64,000 nucleotides of DNA, from NCBI GenBank assembly GCA_029941905.1, contig JAPYTQ010000005.1:1-64000 (forward strand), given 5' to 3'. Shown here piece after piece: positions 17,687 to 27,995 of the stretch (the stretch's first letter is position 1; every line of letters starts with the position of its first letter). A program made the translations under genes and the position numbers. Source of the stretch: JAHRVQ01 sp029941905. Lineage in GTDB: Bacteria; Pseudomonadota; Gammaproteobacteria; Pseudomonadales; Azotimanducaceae. The notes beneath the pieces were generated by a model, which worked only from the letters and a program-made list of their open reading frames with translations, was not told the DNA's origin and made no database searches.

Positions 17687-18790
17687 GTGAAAGGTGAATC
17701 CACGATTAAACGTCGACAGTCCCGCCAGATAATGGTGGGGAATGTTGCCGTGGGTGGCGATGCGCCGATTGCTGTCCAGAGTATGACGAATACCGAAACT
17801 TGTGACGTTGAGGCCACTGTGGCACAGATTCGTCGCCTTGAAGATGTCGGCGCAGATATCGTCCGCGTCTCTGTGCCGAGTATGGATGCAGCGGAAGCGT
17901 TTGGCAGGATTCGTATCCAGGTACAGGTGCCGCTGGTTGCAGACATCCATTTTGACTACAAGATTGCGTTACGCGTTGCAGAACTCGGGGTAGATTGTTT
18001 GCGAATCAATCCTGGCAACATTGGCAACCAGGAACGGGTCAAGGCAGTGGTGAGTGCAGCCAGGGAGCATGATATTCCCATCCGGATTGGCGTTAACGCC
18101 GGATCCCTTGGAAAGGACCTGCTGCGCAAGTACAAGGAACCGAATTCAACCGCGATGGTTGAGTCAGCGATGCGCAACATTGACCTGCTGGACAAGGAGA
18201 ACTTCCAGAATTTCAAGATAAGTCTGAAAGCATCGGATGTGTTTATGGCGGTCGATGCCTATCGCACCATTGCGCCGCAGATAGATCAGCCTTTGCATCT
18301 GGGGATAACAGAAGCCGGTGGCTTGCGGTCGGGTACGGTAAAATCCGCTGTAGGTCTGGGCATGTTGTTGATGGAAGGCATCGGTGACACCATCAGAATA
18401 TCGCTGGCTGCAGATCCGGTGGAGGAAATAAAGGTTGGCTTTGATCTGCTTAAGAGCCTGCATTTACGCAGTAAAGGTATTAACTTCGTTGCTTGTCCGA
18501 GCTGTTCGCGGCAGAATTTTGATGTGATCAGTACCATCAACGAACTGGAACGTCGGGTTGAAGACATCACCACACCGCTTGATGTCGCTGTCATTGGTTG
18601 TATTGTTAATGGCCCGGGCGAAGCAAAAGAGGCCGATATCGGTTTGACTGGTGCGTCACCCAGTAACCTCATTTATTCTGAAGGTAAACCGCATCACAAG
18701 ATCGTCAATGCCAATCTGGTTGATGAACTGGAACAAATGATTCGCCAACGCGTGGCTGACAGGCTAAAAGCCCAGGCTGATAATTCATGA
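17687..18790 (+). CDS. ispG: 4-hydroxy-3-methylbut-2-en-1-yl diphosphate synthase IspG (GcpE)
   Basis: 367 aa from a GTG start. The [4Fe-4S] enzyme of the MEP isoprenoid pathway that reduces MEcPP to HMBPP. Cluster ligands Cys270, Cys273 (CPSCSRQ), Cys305 (GCIVNGPGE) and Glu312 are all at E. coli positions. It depends on the Fe-S machinery encoded upstream. Confidence 0.98.
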   Translation: MKGESTIKRRQSRQIMVGNVAVGGDAPIAVQSMTNTETCDVEATVAQIRRLEDVGADIVRVSVPSMDAAEAFGRIRIQVQVPLVADIHFDYKIALRVAELGVDCLRINPGNIGNQERVKAVVSAAREHDIPIRIGVNAGSLGKDLLRKYKEPNSTAMVESAMRNIDLLDKENFQNFKISLKASDVFMAVDAYRTIAPQIDQPLHLGITEAGGLRSGTVKSAVGLGMLLMEGIGDTIRISLAADPVEEIKVGFDLLKSLHLRSKGINFVACPSCSRQNFDVISTINELERRVEDITTPLDVAVIGCIVNGPGEAKEADIGLTGASPSNLIYSEGKPHHKIVNANLVDELEQMIRQRVADRLKAQADNS

Positions 18791-18800
18791 GAGATCAGCG

Positions 18801-20063
18801 GTGAAAATCCAGGCATTGCGTGGCATGCAGGATCTGCTGCCGGACACCAAAGAAGTCTTTCGAACCATAGAGGACACTTGCCGTGACGTGTTTGAAAGTT
18901 ACGGTTTTCGGGAACTGGGTATGCCGGTGCTCGAATCAACCCAGTTGTTTAGACGCGCTGTTGGAGAGGCTACCGACGTTGTAGAAAAAGAGATGTACAC
19001 CTTCGAGGATCGAAATGGCGAGAGTGTCACTCTGCGTCCCGAGGGTACCGCAGGTTGCGTGCGGATGGCACAACAGCATGGTCTGCTCTTTAACCAGGTC
19101 CAGCGGTTCTGGTACCAGGGCCAGATGTTTCGTTATGAGCGGCCGCAAAGAGGGCGCTACAGGCAGTTTGATCAGCTTGGCGTCGAGTGCTTCGGCATGC
19201 CCGGGCCGGATATAGATGCAGAAATTCTCCTCATGTGCGCCCGCCTGTGGAAGGCATTGGGCATCAGCGAGGACGTTGCTCTGGAACTTAATTCCGTCGG
19301 CACTATCGAATCCAGGACGAGTTACAGGGAAGCGCTGGTGACGTACCTGACATCAGTTCAGGGCAAGCTGGATGAAGACAGCCAGCGGCGATTAACCACC
19401 AACCCGTTGCGTGTGCTGGACAGTAAGATACCGCAGACACGTGAATTGTTGGAAGATGCGCCAATACTGAGCGACTATATTGATGATGATTCGCGCAGGC
19501 ATCTGGATGGTTTATGTCAGACCCTTGTCGAAGCCAACATAGCGTACACGATTAACCCGTTCATCGTACGTGGTCTGGATTACTACAATCGCACGGTGTT
19601 TGAGTGGGTGACTGATTCTCTTGGTGCCCAGGGCACGGTTTGTGGTGGTGGTCGCTACGATGGCCTGGTGGAACAGATTGGTGGCAAACCAACCCCTGGC
19701 GTTGGTTTTGCAATGGGGATGGACAGAATTGCGTTGATGATGGAATCAAACTTCAAGCACAGTGTGCTGGCAGATATTTATGTAGCGTCAATAGGCGATG
19801 CGGCCCGACAGGCTGCGCTGTTGCTGGCGGAAGATCTACGATCCACATTTCCGAAGCTGCGCATTATCGTGCACTGTGGAGAGGGTAAATTTAAGGCGCA
19901 ACTGAAGCGTGCAAACATAACTGATGCGAAAGTTGCATTGATTATTGGTGAAGATGAAGTGGCTCACAATGCGGTCACGCTGAAAGCACTTCGAGAAGAC
20001 AGTGATCAAGTCACGCTGGATCATCAGGACGTCAACGAATATTTGAACAGATTTTTTTCTTAA
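18801..20063 (+). CDS. hisS: histidyl-tRNA synthetase
   Basis: 420 aa from GTG 18801. Class II synthetase. Motif 2 region includes FRYERPQRGRYRQFDQLGVE. The histidine-specific RGLDYYNRTVFEW and motif 3 GVGFAMGMDRI are present, and a C-terminal anticodon-binding domain follows from about 325. It lies 10 bp after ispG and 11 bp before yfgM. Confidence 0.98.
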   Translation: MKIQALRGMQDLLPDTKEVFRTIEDTCRDVFESYGFRELGMPVLESTQLFRRAVGEATDVVEKEMYTFEDRNGESVTLRPEGTAGCVRMAQQHGLLFNQVQRFWYQGQMFRYERPQRGRYRQFDQLGVECFGMPGPDIDAEILLMCARLWKALGISEDVALELNSVGTIESRTSYREALVTYLTSVQGKLDEDSQRRLTTNPLRVLDSKIPQTRELLEDAPILSDYIDDDSRRHLDGLCQTLVEANIAYTINPFIVRGLDYYNRTVFEWVTDSLGAQGTVCGGGRYDGLVEQIGGKPTPGVGFAMGMDRIALMMESNFKHSVLADIYVASIGDAARQAALLLAEDLRSTFPKLRIIVHCGEGKFKAQLKRANITDAKVALIIGEDEVAHNAVTLKALREDSDQVTLDHQDVNEYLNRFFS

Positions 20064-20074
20064 GGAGTTAACAG

Positions 20075-20776
20075 GTGGCAGGCGACAAAACTGAAGATGA
20101 GCAAATTGAACTCCTGAAAAAATGGCTGAGCGAAAATGGTACGTCGATAATCGTCAGTATTGTCGTCGTACTGGCTATCGTACTTGGTTATCGAACCTGG
20201 GAAACCCAAACTCGTGAAACAGCTGAAGCCGCTTCTGTTATTTACGAAGAGCTGGTGGAAGCAGTGACCGTCAATCCCTCCCAGACAATCAGTGCTGAAA
20301 ACCTGTCAACCAGTAAATTCCTGGCTAACCAGCTTAAGTCTGAGTATGGCAACAGTACCTATGCCCAATTTGCAGCGATGCATTTGGCAAAGCTGGCGGT
20401 TGAAGCAGATGACCTCGAAACAGCGGCGACTGAACTACAGTGGGTGTTGGACAACGGAAGCAGCCGCAAGATAGCAATCATTGCAAATCTACGCCTGGCC
20501 AAGGTTAAGTTTGGCCTGAAGGAATATGACAGTGCAATCGCACAACTCGACACCATCGAACCAGGCTCACATAAAAGTTCCTACGAGGAACTTCGTGGGG
20601 ATGTTTATTATGCCCTGGGTTCAATCGACGAATCCCGTGAAGCTTATCAGCGCGCGGTGAACTTGCAGACAGGAAACAAAAAACCGATGACGCAAATGAA
20701 ACTTGATGACCTCGTGGCACCCGCTGCTGAACTTGCCATCGATGAGGCACCTGCCAACGGGGACGAGGAAGGTTAA
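20075..20776 (+). CDS. yfgM: YfgM family ancillary SecYEG-associated protein
   Basis: 233 aa from GTG 20075 after AAGGAG. A tail-inverted membrane protein with one helix (about 24-41, TSIIVSIVVVLAIVLGY) and a periplasmic TPR-like domain. YfgM homologues associate with PpiD and SecYEG and assist outer-membrane protein passage. hisS-yfgM-bamB-der is a conserved order. bamB starts on the base after its stop. Confidence 0.93.
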   Translation: MAGDKTEDEQIELLKKWLSENGTSIIVSIVVVLAIVLGYRTWETQTRETAEAASVIYEELVEAVTVNPSQTISAENLSTSKFLANQLKSEYGNSTYAQFAAMHLAKLAVEADDLETAATELQWVLDNGSSRKIAIIANLRLAKVKFGLKEYDSAIAQLDTIEPGSHKSSYEELRGDVYYALGSIDESREAYQRAVNLQTGNKKPMTQMKLDDLVAPAAELAIDEAPANGDEEG

Positions 20777-21979
20777 ATGCAGTACTGCAGAAGTGTTTTA
20801 ACTCTTCTATTGTTCACGCTTGTCCTGCCAGGTTGCAGCTGGTTCGGCGGTGGCGAGGAAGAAACCCGAGTCCCGGTTGAACTGGAAAAGTTTGAAGAAG
20901 AGGTTCAAATCCAGCGTCTGTGGAATGTTGACATTGGCCGCGGAGCTGAAGACAAGGCGATCAAACTGATCCCTGCGTTTTCAGGCAGCAGGGTCTTTGC
21001 TGCCTCTGCTGACGGTAATGTAAAGGCACTGAGCTCATCTTCCGGCCGGGAGATCTGGAAAGTCAATATCAAGGATTTTTACACCAATGCCGAGCGTAAA
21101 ATAGCTTTCTCTAAATCCAGCGATACGATTACTGGTGGAGTAGGCGTTGGTGAAGATCTTGTTTTAGTCGGCTCCGCAGCTGGTGAAGTGGTTGCTATCA
21201 ATCAAAGTGATGGCACACTTGCATGGCGCACATTAACCACCAGTGAAGTGCTCTCACCTCCACAGGCACTTGATCAACTGGTTGTCGCCCAGACTATTGA
21301 CGGTAAGGTGGCAGGTTTTGATGCACTCGATGGCGAGCGAAAATGGCTGTATTCGACCAGTGTGCCGAGTTTAACTCTAAGGGGAACCAGCACCCCCATT
21401 TTGAATGAGTATGTGATGGTTGGCTTTGCCAATGGTCGAATTGCTGTACTGGATACGGTACGGGGTTTGCCCGTGTTAGATCAGCGTGTGGCAGCCGCCC
21501 AGGGCAAGTCTGACCTCGAACGTCTGGTTGATATTGATGGCTCGATGGTTTTCGATGGCTCAACGCTTTATGTTGTGACTTACCAGGGTAATCTCATTGC
21601 AATCGATATGGCTGCCAGCGGAAGAGCCAAATGGGCTCAACCGGCTTCAAGTGCCGTGGGTCTGGGATTTGGGTTCGGCAATGTTTACCTGGCACAAGAG
21701 GACAGCGTAATCAAAGCTATCGACGGTGATAATGGCAGCGAAATCTGGATGAACGACTCATTGCTGTATCGTGATATCACTACACCCATCGCAACGGGCA
21801 GTTATATCGCTGTGGGAGATTTCGAAGGCCAATTGCATTTGCTGGCACAATCCGATGGACGATTTGTAGGAAGGAGAAGCATTGACAAGAAAGGCCTGGG
21901 TAGCCAGGTCATTGTCGATGGCCGACGAATCTACGCGATGGGTAACAGTGGTCGTCTGTACGCATTAGAAATCAACTGA
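20777..21979 (+). CDS. bamB: outer membrane assembly factor BamB
   Basis: 400 aa. A lipoprotein of the BAM complex that folds as an eight-bladed beta-propeller. The signal peptide ends in lipobox LPGC (about Cys19). Repeating PQQ-like blades such as VFAASADGNVKALSSSSGREIWK and GEVVAINQSDGTLAWRT are visible throughout (both 20 residues or fewer per blade core). Confidence 0.96.
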   Translation: MQYCRSVLTLLLFTLVLPGCSWFGGGEEETRVPVELEKFEEEVQIQRLWNVDIGRGAEDKAIKLIPAFSGSRVFAASADGNVKALSSSSGREIWKVNIKDFYTNAERKIAFSKSSDTITGGVGVGEDLVLVGSAAGEVVAINQSDGTLAWRTLTTSEVLSPPQALDQLVVAQTIDGKVAGFDALDGERKWLYSTSVPSLTLRGTSTPILNEYVMVGFANGRIAVLDTVRGLPVLDQRVAAAQGKSDLERLVDIDGSMVFDGSTLYVVTYQGNLIAIDMAASGRAKWAQPASSAVGLGFGFGNVYLAQEDSVIKAIDGDNGSEIWMNDSLLYRDITTPIATGSYIAVGDFEGQLHLLAQSDGRFVGRRSIDKKGLGSQVIVDGRRIYAMGNSGRLYALEIN

Positions 21980-22005
21980 AGTTGAAGGGCTGCTAACACA
22001 AACTT

Positions 22006-23442
22006 ATGATTCCTGTTATCGCTCTGGTGGGACGACCCAATGTGGGGAAGTCCACGTTATTTAATCGTCTGACCCGGACCCGGGATGCTATTGTCGCGGA
22101 ATTTTCCGGGCTGACTCGAGACCGACAATACGGCAAGGGTGCTCTGGGAGATTTCGAGTACCTGGTGGTTGATACCGGTGGTATAAGCGGAGACGAAAAC
22201 GGTATTGATGGACCGATGGCCGCACAGGCACTGTTGGCTATCGACGAAGCGGACCTGGTGCTGTTTATGGTTGATGCCAAGGACGGTCGTACCGCTGGTG
22301 ATGATGCCATAGCAGAGATGCTTCGCAGCCAGAACAAAGAGATCCTGCTCATCGGCAACAAAATAGACGGTCAGAACCCTGATTACGTCATGGGAGAGTT
22401 CTCTTCACTGGGTTTTGGTGAGTCCCTGTTTATCTCGGCAACCAATGGTAACGGTGTCAGTTCGCTTGTCAACGATGTCATTGCCGAGCACGCCGTAATC
22501 AAGGCGAGCCTGGTCGCTAGCGAGGAGCAGGAACCCGAGAACGCCGGAATCAAGATCGCGGTGGTCGGGCGGCCAAATGTTGGCAAATCGACCCTTGTGA
22601 ATTGTCTCCTGGGTGAAGAGCGGGTGGTCGTGTTTGATGAGGCCGGGACCACCCGGGATAGTATCTACATTCCCTTTGAGCGAGAAGGCAAACCCTACAC
22701 AATTATTGATACGGCAGGTGTTCGTCGCCGGGGTAAGATTAAGGAGAAGGTAGAAAAGTTCTCTATCATTAAAACCCTCGATGCAATTCGGAATGCCAAT
22801 GTTGTGATCCTGATGATTGATGCCAGAGAGGGCATTGTCGACCAGGATTTACATCTGTTGAGCCACATCCTGGATGCTGGCCGTGCCCTGGTGTTTGCGG
22901 TCAATAAATGGGATGGCACCGAACTGGATCAGAAGAATCATGTCAGGCGTGAACTGGAACGTCGGCTCACGTTTATAGATTTTGCCACCACACATTTTAT
23001 TTCTGCGCTGCATGGTTCGGGGGTGGGTAACCTGTATAAGTCGATTCACAAGTCTTATGAATCTGCGACCCGAAAAATTCAAACTCGCCTGTTGAACACA
23101 ATTTTGGAATCTGCCATTCGGGAACATCAGCCGCCCATGGTGCATGGTCGAAGGGTTAAACTTCGATATGCCCATATTGGGGGTAACAATCCACCGGTTA
23201 TCGTGATCCATGGCAATCAGACTGACAATGTGCCGGACTCGTACCGGCGGTTTCTTGAACACAAGTTTATTGATGCACTCAAGCTTCAAGGTACGCCGGT
23301 TCGGTTGGAGTTCAAGACCAGTGATAACCCTTTCAAGGGGCGAAAAAACAAACTGACGGACCGGCAGATCAATCGAAAGCGCCGTCTGATAAGTCATGTT
23401 AAAAAAGCCAAAAAAAGCAAGCAGCGTAAACGCTTACGTTAG
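22006..23442 (+). CDS. der: ribosome-associated GTPase Der (EngA)
   Basis: 478 aa. A 50S-assembly GTPase with two tandem G domains: GRPNVGKSTLFN (9-20), DTGG and NKID in the first, GRPNVGKSTLVN (about 187) with DTAG and NKWD in the second, then a KH-like C-terminal domain and a very basic tail (KKAKKSKQRKRLR). Confidence 0.98.
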   Translation: MIPVIALVGRPNVGKSTLFNRLTRTRDAIVAEFSGLTRDRQYGKGALGDFEYLVVDTGGISGDENGIDGPMAAQALLAIDEADLVLFMVDAKDGRTAGDDAIAEMLRSQNKEILLIGNKIDGQNPDYVMGEFSSLGFGESLFISATNGNGVSSLVNDVIAEHAVIKASLVASEEQEPENAGIKIAVVGRPNVGKSTLVNCLLGEERVVVFDEAGTTRDSIYIPFEREGKPYTIIDTAGVRRRGKIKEKVEKFSIIKTLDAIRNANVVILMIDAREGIVDQDLHLLSHILDAGRALVFAVNKWDGTELDQKNHVRRELERRLTFIDFATTHFISALHGSGVGNLYKSIHKSYESATRKIQTRLLNTILESAIREHQPPMVHGRRVKLRYAHIGGNNPPVIVIHGNQTDNVPDSYRRFLEHKFIDALKLQGTPVRLEFKTSDNPFKGRKNKLTDRQINRKRRLISHVKKAKKSKQRKRLR

Positions 23443-23466
23443 ATTTAGTTGTAAATAGCTTATAAT
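23439..23466 (+). promoter_or_regulatory. candidate promoter of the SYLF-domain gene
   Basis: TTAGAT (23439-23444), 16 bp, TATAAT (23461-23466), about 50 bp before the ATG at 23515. The -10 box is perfect, the -35 weak. Confidence 0.4.
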
Positions 23467-23514
23467 CCGAATTGCCTTTTTAAGCCAATTTGACCCAACT
23501 TATGGGAGCCAGGG

Positions 23515-24111
23515 ATGACAAGAATTCTAACAATAACTGTTACAACAGCAATGCTCATGCTACTGGCGTTGCCTTCGACCCCGGTTTATGCCGAGGAAAA
23601 AAGTGACCGCGAACTGAAGAAAATCGCCAAGGAGCAGGAAGGCATCCGCGAGATGCGCAGCGAAGTACTCCAGGACCTGTACAAGGAAAAACCCGGGGCA
23701 AAAAAAGAGGTACAGGAGTCTGTTGCGGTTGCTGCGTTTTCGTCACTGGGTATCAATTTGTTTTTACTCTCCACAGCCAGGGGCGGCGGAATCATCAGGG
23801 AAACCAAATCCGGCAGAGAAACATTCATGCGGATGTTTTCCCTCGGCGGAGGGTTTGGCCTCGGGATTAAGGATTTTCGTGTCGTCTTTGTTTTCCACAC
23901 ACAATCTGCGTATGACGACTTCCTGAACAGCGGCTGGGATTTTTCCGGCCAGGCAGATGCAGCGGCAAAATCCGATGAGAAGGGTGTATCTGAAGAAGCT
24001 GCGGCGACGGTTATCGGTGGTGTATCTATCTACCAGTTTACCGAAGCAGGTTTGGTACTACAGGCGACCCTGCAGGGTACCAAGTATTCCAAAGATAAAG
24101 ACCTGAATTAG
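23515..24111 (+). CDS. SYLF (Ysc84-like) domain secreted protein
   Basis: 198 aa. An N-terminal signal peptide ends at about VYA-EE (27). The rest resembles the SYLF/Ysc84 lipid-binding domain: glycine-rich LGGGFGLGIKDFRVVFVF, GVSIYQFTEAGLVLQATLQG and the end GTKYSKDKDLN. Family proteins bind phosphoinositides in eukaryotes; the bacterial role is unclear, probably periplasmic. It stands alone between der and the convergent M23 peptidase gene. Confidence 0.8.
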   Translation: MTRILTITVTTAMLMLLALPSTPVYAEEKSDRELKKIAKEQEGIREMRSEVLQDLYKEKPGAKKEVQESVAVAAFSSLGINLFLLSTARGGGIIRETKSGRETFMRMFSLGGGFGLGIKDFRVVFVFHTQSAYDDFLNSGWDFSGQADAAAKSDEKGVSEEAAATVIGGVSIYQFTEAGLVLQATLQGTKYSKDKDLN

Positions 24112-24148
24112 CCGGGCTGGTAAGTCCTGATTCTGCGGGGTTTGAGCA

Positions 24149-24967
24149 TCACGGTGTATCGGCTGGCATCTGGAGATTGTTCTGCAGAAACAGGTTCGGG
24201 TCAACCCTGGCGTTATTCAGACTGACACTCCAGTGCAGGTGCGCACCTGTCACCCGGCCTGTTTGCCCTACGGCTCCAAGTACATCCCCTGCGTTTAATG
24301 AGTCGCCGACTTCTACATCGGTTCGACTCATATGGCAGTACATGGTGATAAGTCCCTGGCCGTGATCTATCAGGACTGTATTGCCGTTGAAGAAATAGTC
24401 ACCGACTGCGGCCACCTTGCCCGGGGCGGTTGCCATAATCGGCACGCCCTCGTTTGCTGCAATGTCGAGCCCGCTATGGGGGTTGCGTGGTTGTTCGTTC
24501 AGGAAGCGTTTTAACCCGAAAGGGCTGGAAATTATGCCATCGACCGGCAGGGTAAAATCCGTATCTGAATCCCTGCTATCAAAATGAGCAAATACCCGGT
24601 TCATCTCATTGCGTTCCCGCGTGATTCGCTCCATATCTTCAGCATATGGGTTCACTTTGCGATCGTTCTTTATGGTGAGACGCTGCTCTGCGTAGGCTTT
24701 TGACTCGACGTTAAAATGTTGCTGCTGGTCTCCCATTGCCAGTATGTGGGATCCCGTCTTCGCCGATAACGGAATTCCAACAATTGCATATTGCTGGTCA
24801 GCGATTTTTTGAATCATGACGGGGCGATTCCTGTAGGTCGCGCTGGTTACCTTCGGTGGAATTTCTATCACGGCGATGCCACCGGGAACAGGTGAGTGTT
24901 GCGGTAAACTGAAAGCGCTGGATGTTGTCAGGCAGCCAGCCAGTAGCAACATGGTCCTGGTCATCAT
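24149..24967 (-). CDS. M23 family zinc metallopeptidase (LytM-type), secreted
   Basis: 272 aa. A signal peptide or lipoprotein-like N-terminus is followed by an unrecognised beta-rich region, then a LytM/M23 domain (about 145-260). Zinc ligands are HSGLD (His and Asp, about 171-175) and HLHW (about 247-250). SSPFGLKRFLN and GLDIAANEGVPIMAT match the fold. It probably cleaves peptidoglycan cross-bridges; full zinc ligands argue for an active enzyme. The start overlaps the xseA stop by 4 nt, so the two are cotranscribed. Confidence 0.92.
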   Translation of the reverse strand: MMTRTMLLLAGCLTTSSAFSLPQHSPVPGGIAVIEIPPKVTSATYRNRPVMIQKIADQQYAIVGIPLSAKTGSHILAMGDQQQHFNVESKAYAEQRLTIKNDRKVNPYAEDMERITRERNEMNRVFAHFDSRDSDTDFTLPVDGIISSPFGLKRFLNEQPRNPHSGLDIAANEGVPIMATAPGKVAAVGDYFFNGNTVLIDHGQGLITMYCHMSRTDVEVGDSLNAGDVLGAVGQTGRVTGAHLHWSVSLNNARVDPNLFLQNNLQMPADTP

Positions 24968-26403
24968 TCTTCCTTCTCCTGGTCTGCAGCGCCGGTTGCA
25001 GCTCTTGTTTCAAGAATCTCAGCCAAAAAACTCCCCTGCATTAAACGGGCGTTTATCTTGCCACCGACTTTTAGTGTTGCGGCATTTTTAACGACTGTGG
25101 TGTGGGAATCACCCTGGGTAATGATTGCATAGCCCCGCTCAAGCGTGCGAAGGGGGCTGACCCCGTCCAGTCTCGCGGCAATATGAGATACCTTGTGGGA
25201 TGCGTTAACCGTAAATAGTTGCGATTGATGTTCCAGTCGCTGCCTGAGCTGTTCCAGCGCCATACTGTGCTGGCGAATTTTCAATTGCGGGCTCATAAGC
25301 TGGCTGCTCGCCAGTTCAAGTCTTGCGCGTTGCGCCTCCAGTTTTTGATTCATTGCGACCTGTAAACGTAATTGCATATTGCCGAAGTCGAGGCCCCCGA
25401 GATGGTGCTTCAGCCCGATAGTGAGTCTGGCCTCCAGGTCATCCAAACGCTGATGGAGATCCTGAACCCGCTGACCGGGATGCCTCAGCCTGCGGCTCAA
25501 ATAATGTAATTTGTCGGCTATCTGCTGATAGGCCTGGCGGCCCAGACGGGTAAGCGTTCGTTCGATCTGGTTGATATTGTCGATCCAGGTTTGTCGATCC
25601 GGGCTGAGCAGTTCTGCGGCGGCTGATGGCGTGGGCGCACGAAGGTCAGCAACGAAATCCGCGATGGTTACGTCTGTTTCATGCCCAACTGCGGAAACAA
25701 GGGGTAGTTCGCTATGATGAATCGCATAGGCAACAGGGCCTGTGTTAAAAGACCAGAGATCTTCCAGTGATCCACCCCCCCGGGTGAGCAATATGGCATC
25801 GAACGGGTCTTGTTCATATTCGTTGGCGAATTTAATGGCGGCAACAATCTGGTTGACTGATTCTTCTCCCTGAACCTGCACGGGCAGAATAGAGACAGCA
25901 ATGGCAGGGAATCGCCGTTGCAGTACATGGATTACATCGCGCACTGCGGCCCCGGTCGGTGACGTAATAATCGCCAGGTGTTTTGGTATGGCAGGCAGAG
26001 GTTGTTTATGTTCGTTATCGAATAAGCCTTCCATTTGCAGTTCAGTCTTTAATTTTTCGAAAGAACGACGAAGCTCGCCATCACCCGCTTCTTCCATAAA
26101 CTCGGCGATCATCTGGAACTCGCCACGACCTTCATAAAGACTGATTCTCCCCCTGACGATAATCTGTAAACCATTGCGTGGTACAAATCGAATCAGTCGA
26201 TTACGATTCTTGAACATCGCGCAACGCAATTGTGCCTTGTCGTCTTTTAAGGTGAAGTACCAGTGGCCTGAAGCCGGAGTCGAGAAGTTGGAAATTTCCC
26301 CTTCAACAAAAACACTGGGAAACTCGCCTTCCAGCAGTCGCCTGGCAGATTTGGTCAGTCCGGAGACCGACAGAATTTCTCTATTTGACGGGGTGGGTAT
26401 CAT
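24964..26403 (-). CDS. xseA: exodeoxyribonuclease VII large subunit
   Basis: 479 aa. Degrades single-stranded DNA with XseB (not in this window). It has an N-terminal OB fold (SNFSTPASGHWYFTLKD at about 37-53), a catalytic domain with TSPTGAAVRD and TRGGGSLEDLWSFN, and a long coiled-coil C-terminal region. In many relatives xseA is divergent from guaB; here an M20 peptidase gene and guaA lie on that side instead. Confidence 0.97.
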   Translation of the reverse strand: MIPTPSNREILSVSGLTKSARRLLEGEFPSVFVEGEISNFSTPASGHWYFTLKDDKAQLRCAMFKNRNRLIRFVPRNGLQIIVRGRISLYEGRGEFQMIAEFMEEAGDGELRRSFEKLKTELQMEGLFDNEHKQPLPAIPKHLAIITSPTGAAVRDVIHVLQRRFPAIAVSILPVQVQGEESVNQIVAAIKFANEYEQDPFDAILLTRGGGSLEDLWSFNTGPVAYAIHHSELPLVSAVGHETDVTIADFVADLRAPTPSAAAELLSPDRQTWIDNINQIERTLTRLGRQAYQQIADKLHYLSRRLRHPGQRVQDLHQRLDDLEARLTIGLKHHLGGLDFGNMQLRLQVAMNQKLEAQRARLELASSQLMSPQLKIRQHSMALEQLRQRLEHQSQLFTVNASHKVSHIAARLDGVSPLRTLERGYAIITQGDSHTTVVKNAATLKVGGKINARLMQGSFLAEILETRAATGAADQEKEE

Positions 26404-26456
26404 TCTTTTGCTTCCCTGTCCGCAAATTCAGGTGTCGCCTGTAAAAAGAAGCGGAT

Positions 26457-27914
26457 TCACCTGATCTCATCAGAATTCCTGATCAATTGTATAAAAAACC
26501 GAATGGAATCCAGGTACGAATCAATGCTGACACGCTCATTGGTGCCATGGATTCTGCTCGTATCCCCTAATTGACTTGTCGAGTAAACGAATCGATAGGT
26601 ATCATCCGCCACGTGCCTGTAATGTTTGGTGTCGGTACCGGCAGGTAACATGCCCGGCATGATAACTGGGTCGTTTCTTGCGATCTGGTAAATGCTCTTC
26701 GAGATGGTTTTGAACGCAGGCCCGGTTGAGGAGGAAATATCTGACGGGTTACTGGATGTACCAAGAATCTCGATACTGACCCGGTCATCATCAATCACGT
26801 CGGTCACAAAAGCGATGGTGGTTTCAATGGTCTCTCCAGGCATGATCCTGTGATTGACCACGGCGGTCGCCAGTATGGGCAGTACATTGTCCTTGGGGCT
26901 GCCGGACAACATGGTGGGCGCTGTCGTGGTACGGATCATTGCATTCAATCCAGGTTCTAATTCTGCAAACGCCGTAAGCAATGGTTTTAACAGCCACAGA
27001 TTGGCGGCGATGGCTTTCTGATAGAAGGGTAGTTCACCTGCGAGGGCAGAACCCATATTGCTCAAAGTGCTGGTGTCGATTGGGAATTTATTATCGGACA
27101 CGTTCGCGACGGCGTGGCTCAATATTCCCACCGCTGTTTCCGCAGCAGGGGCGGATGAATGTCCGCCTGACCCCTTGACGGATAACTGGAGTGAGAGGAA
27201 ACCTTTTTCGGAAATGTTGATCATGGCAATGGGTTTGCTGAACATACCATCAAGAATGAAACCACCCTCGTCAATGGCATACAGGGCCGTCACGTTTTGC
27301 TGTTTTAACAGTTCGGCAATTTTGTTAGCACCCTCTGCGCCACCGGTTTCCTCATCGTGGCCGAATGCCAGATAGTAGGTGCGTTCTGGTTGGAAACCTG
27401 TCATCAACAGGTGCTCAATGGCCTCCAGGATGCAGAAAACGCTGAACTTGTCGTCCATTGAGCCTCGACCCCAGATAAAACCGGCATCGATCGTTCCTGC
27501 AAATGGGGGGTGTTCCCATTGGTCCTGTGTACCTTCGATGACAGGCACAACATCCATATGGGACATCAGTATCACGGGTTTTAACTCAGGGTCGCTGCCT
27601 TGCCATCGATACAGCAGGCTGTATTCGTTGACGACTTGTTTATTGAGCTGCTGGCGTACCAGGGGGAATTCTTCATCCATGTAGTCATGCAGAGCCAGCA
27701 GAGCAGCATAGTCATTGTCAGCCGTGTCCTGATGCGAGATTGTCTTAATGCGCAGCGCTGCAGCTAAGCGTTCCGGGATGTCATCCCGTGAGAGATCAAC
27801 GGTGACGTCGTCAACTAAGGCCTGGGTGGTCGTGCCAAGGTTGAGTGTGTTAATCAGTACGACTAGCGCCAGGATGGCCAGTGCCAGTCCAATCATGCCA
27901 AGGATACGTTTCAT
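26457..27914 (-). CDS. M20 family metallopeptidase (PM20D1/CPS1-like), membrane-anchored
   Basis: 485 aa. An N-terminal hydrophobic helix (about 4-24) anchors or exports it. Metal motifs of M20 enzymes are present: SHMDVVPV (about 119), GRGSMDDK (about 149) and HDEETGG with the catalytic Glu. A dimerisation insert and C-terminal ligand His (GTNERVS) follow. It probably hydrolyses N-acyl amino acids or dipeptides; substrate cannot be told from sequence. Confidence 0.88.
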   Translation of the reverse strand: MKRILGMIGLALAILALVVLINTLNLGTTTQALVDDVTVDLSRDDIPERLAAALRIKTISHQDTADNDYAALLALHDYMDEEFPLVRQQLNKQVVNEYSLLYRWQGSDPELKPVILMSHMDVVPVIEGTQDQWEHPPFAGTIDAGFIWGRGSMDDKFSVFCILEAIEHLLMTGFQPERTYYLAFGHDEETGGAEGANKIAELLKQQNVTALYAIDEGGFILDGMFSKPIAMINISEKGFLSLQLSVKGSGGHSSAPAAETAVGILSHAVANVSDNKFPIDTSTLSNMGSALAGELPFYQKAIAANLWLLKPLLTAFAELEPGLNAMIRTTTAPTMLSGSPKDNVLPILATAVVNHRIMPGETIETTIAFVTDVIDDDRVSIEILGTSSNPSDISSSTGPAFKTISKSIYQIARNDPVIMPGMLPAGTDTKHYRHVADDTYRFVYSTSQLGDTSRIHGTNERVSIDSYLDSIRFFIQLIRNSDEIR

Positions 27915-27995
27915 AAATTATCTGCTTACCGCGGTCGTTGATTTGAGAGCATCAGGATAACCCAAAAAGGCAGTCGCATAAAAAAATCGGATAGG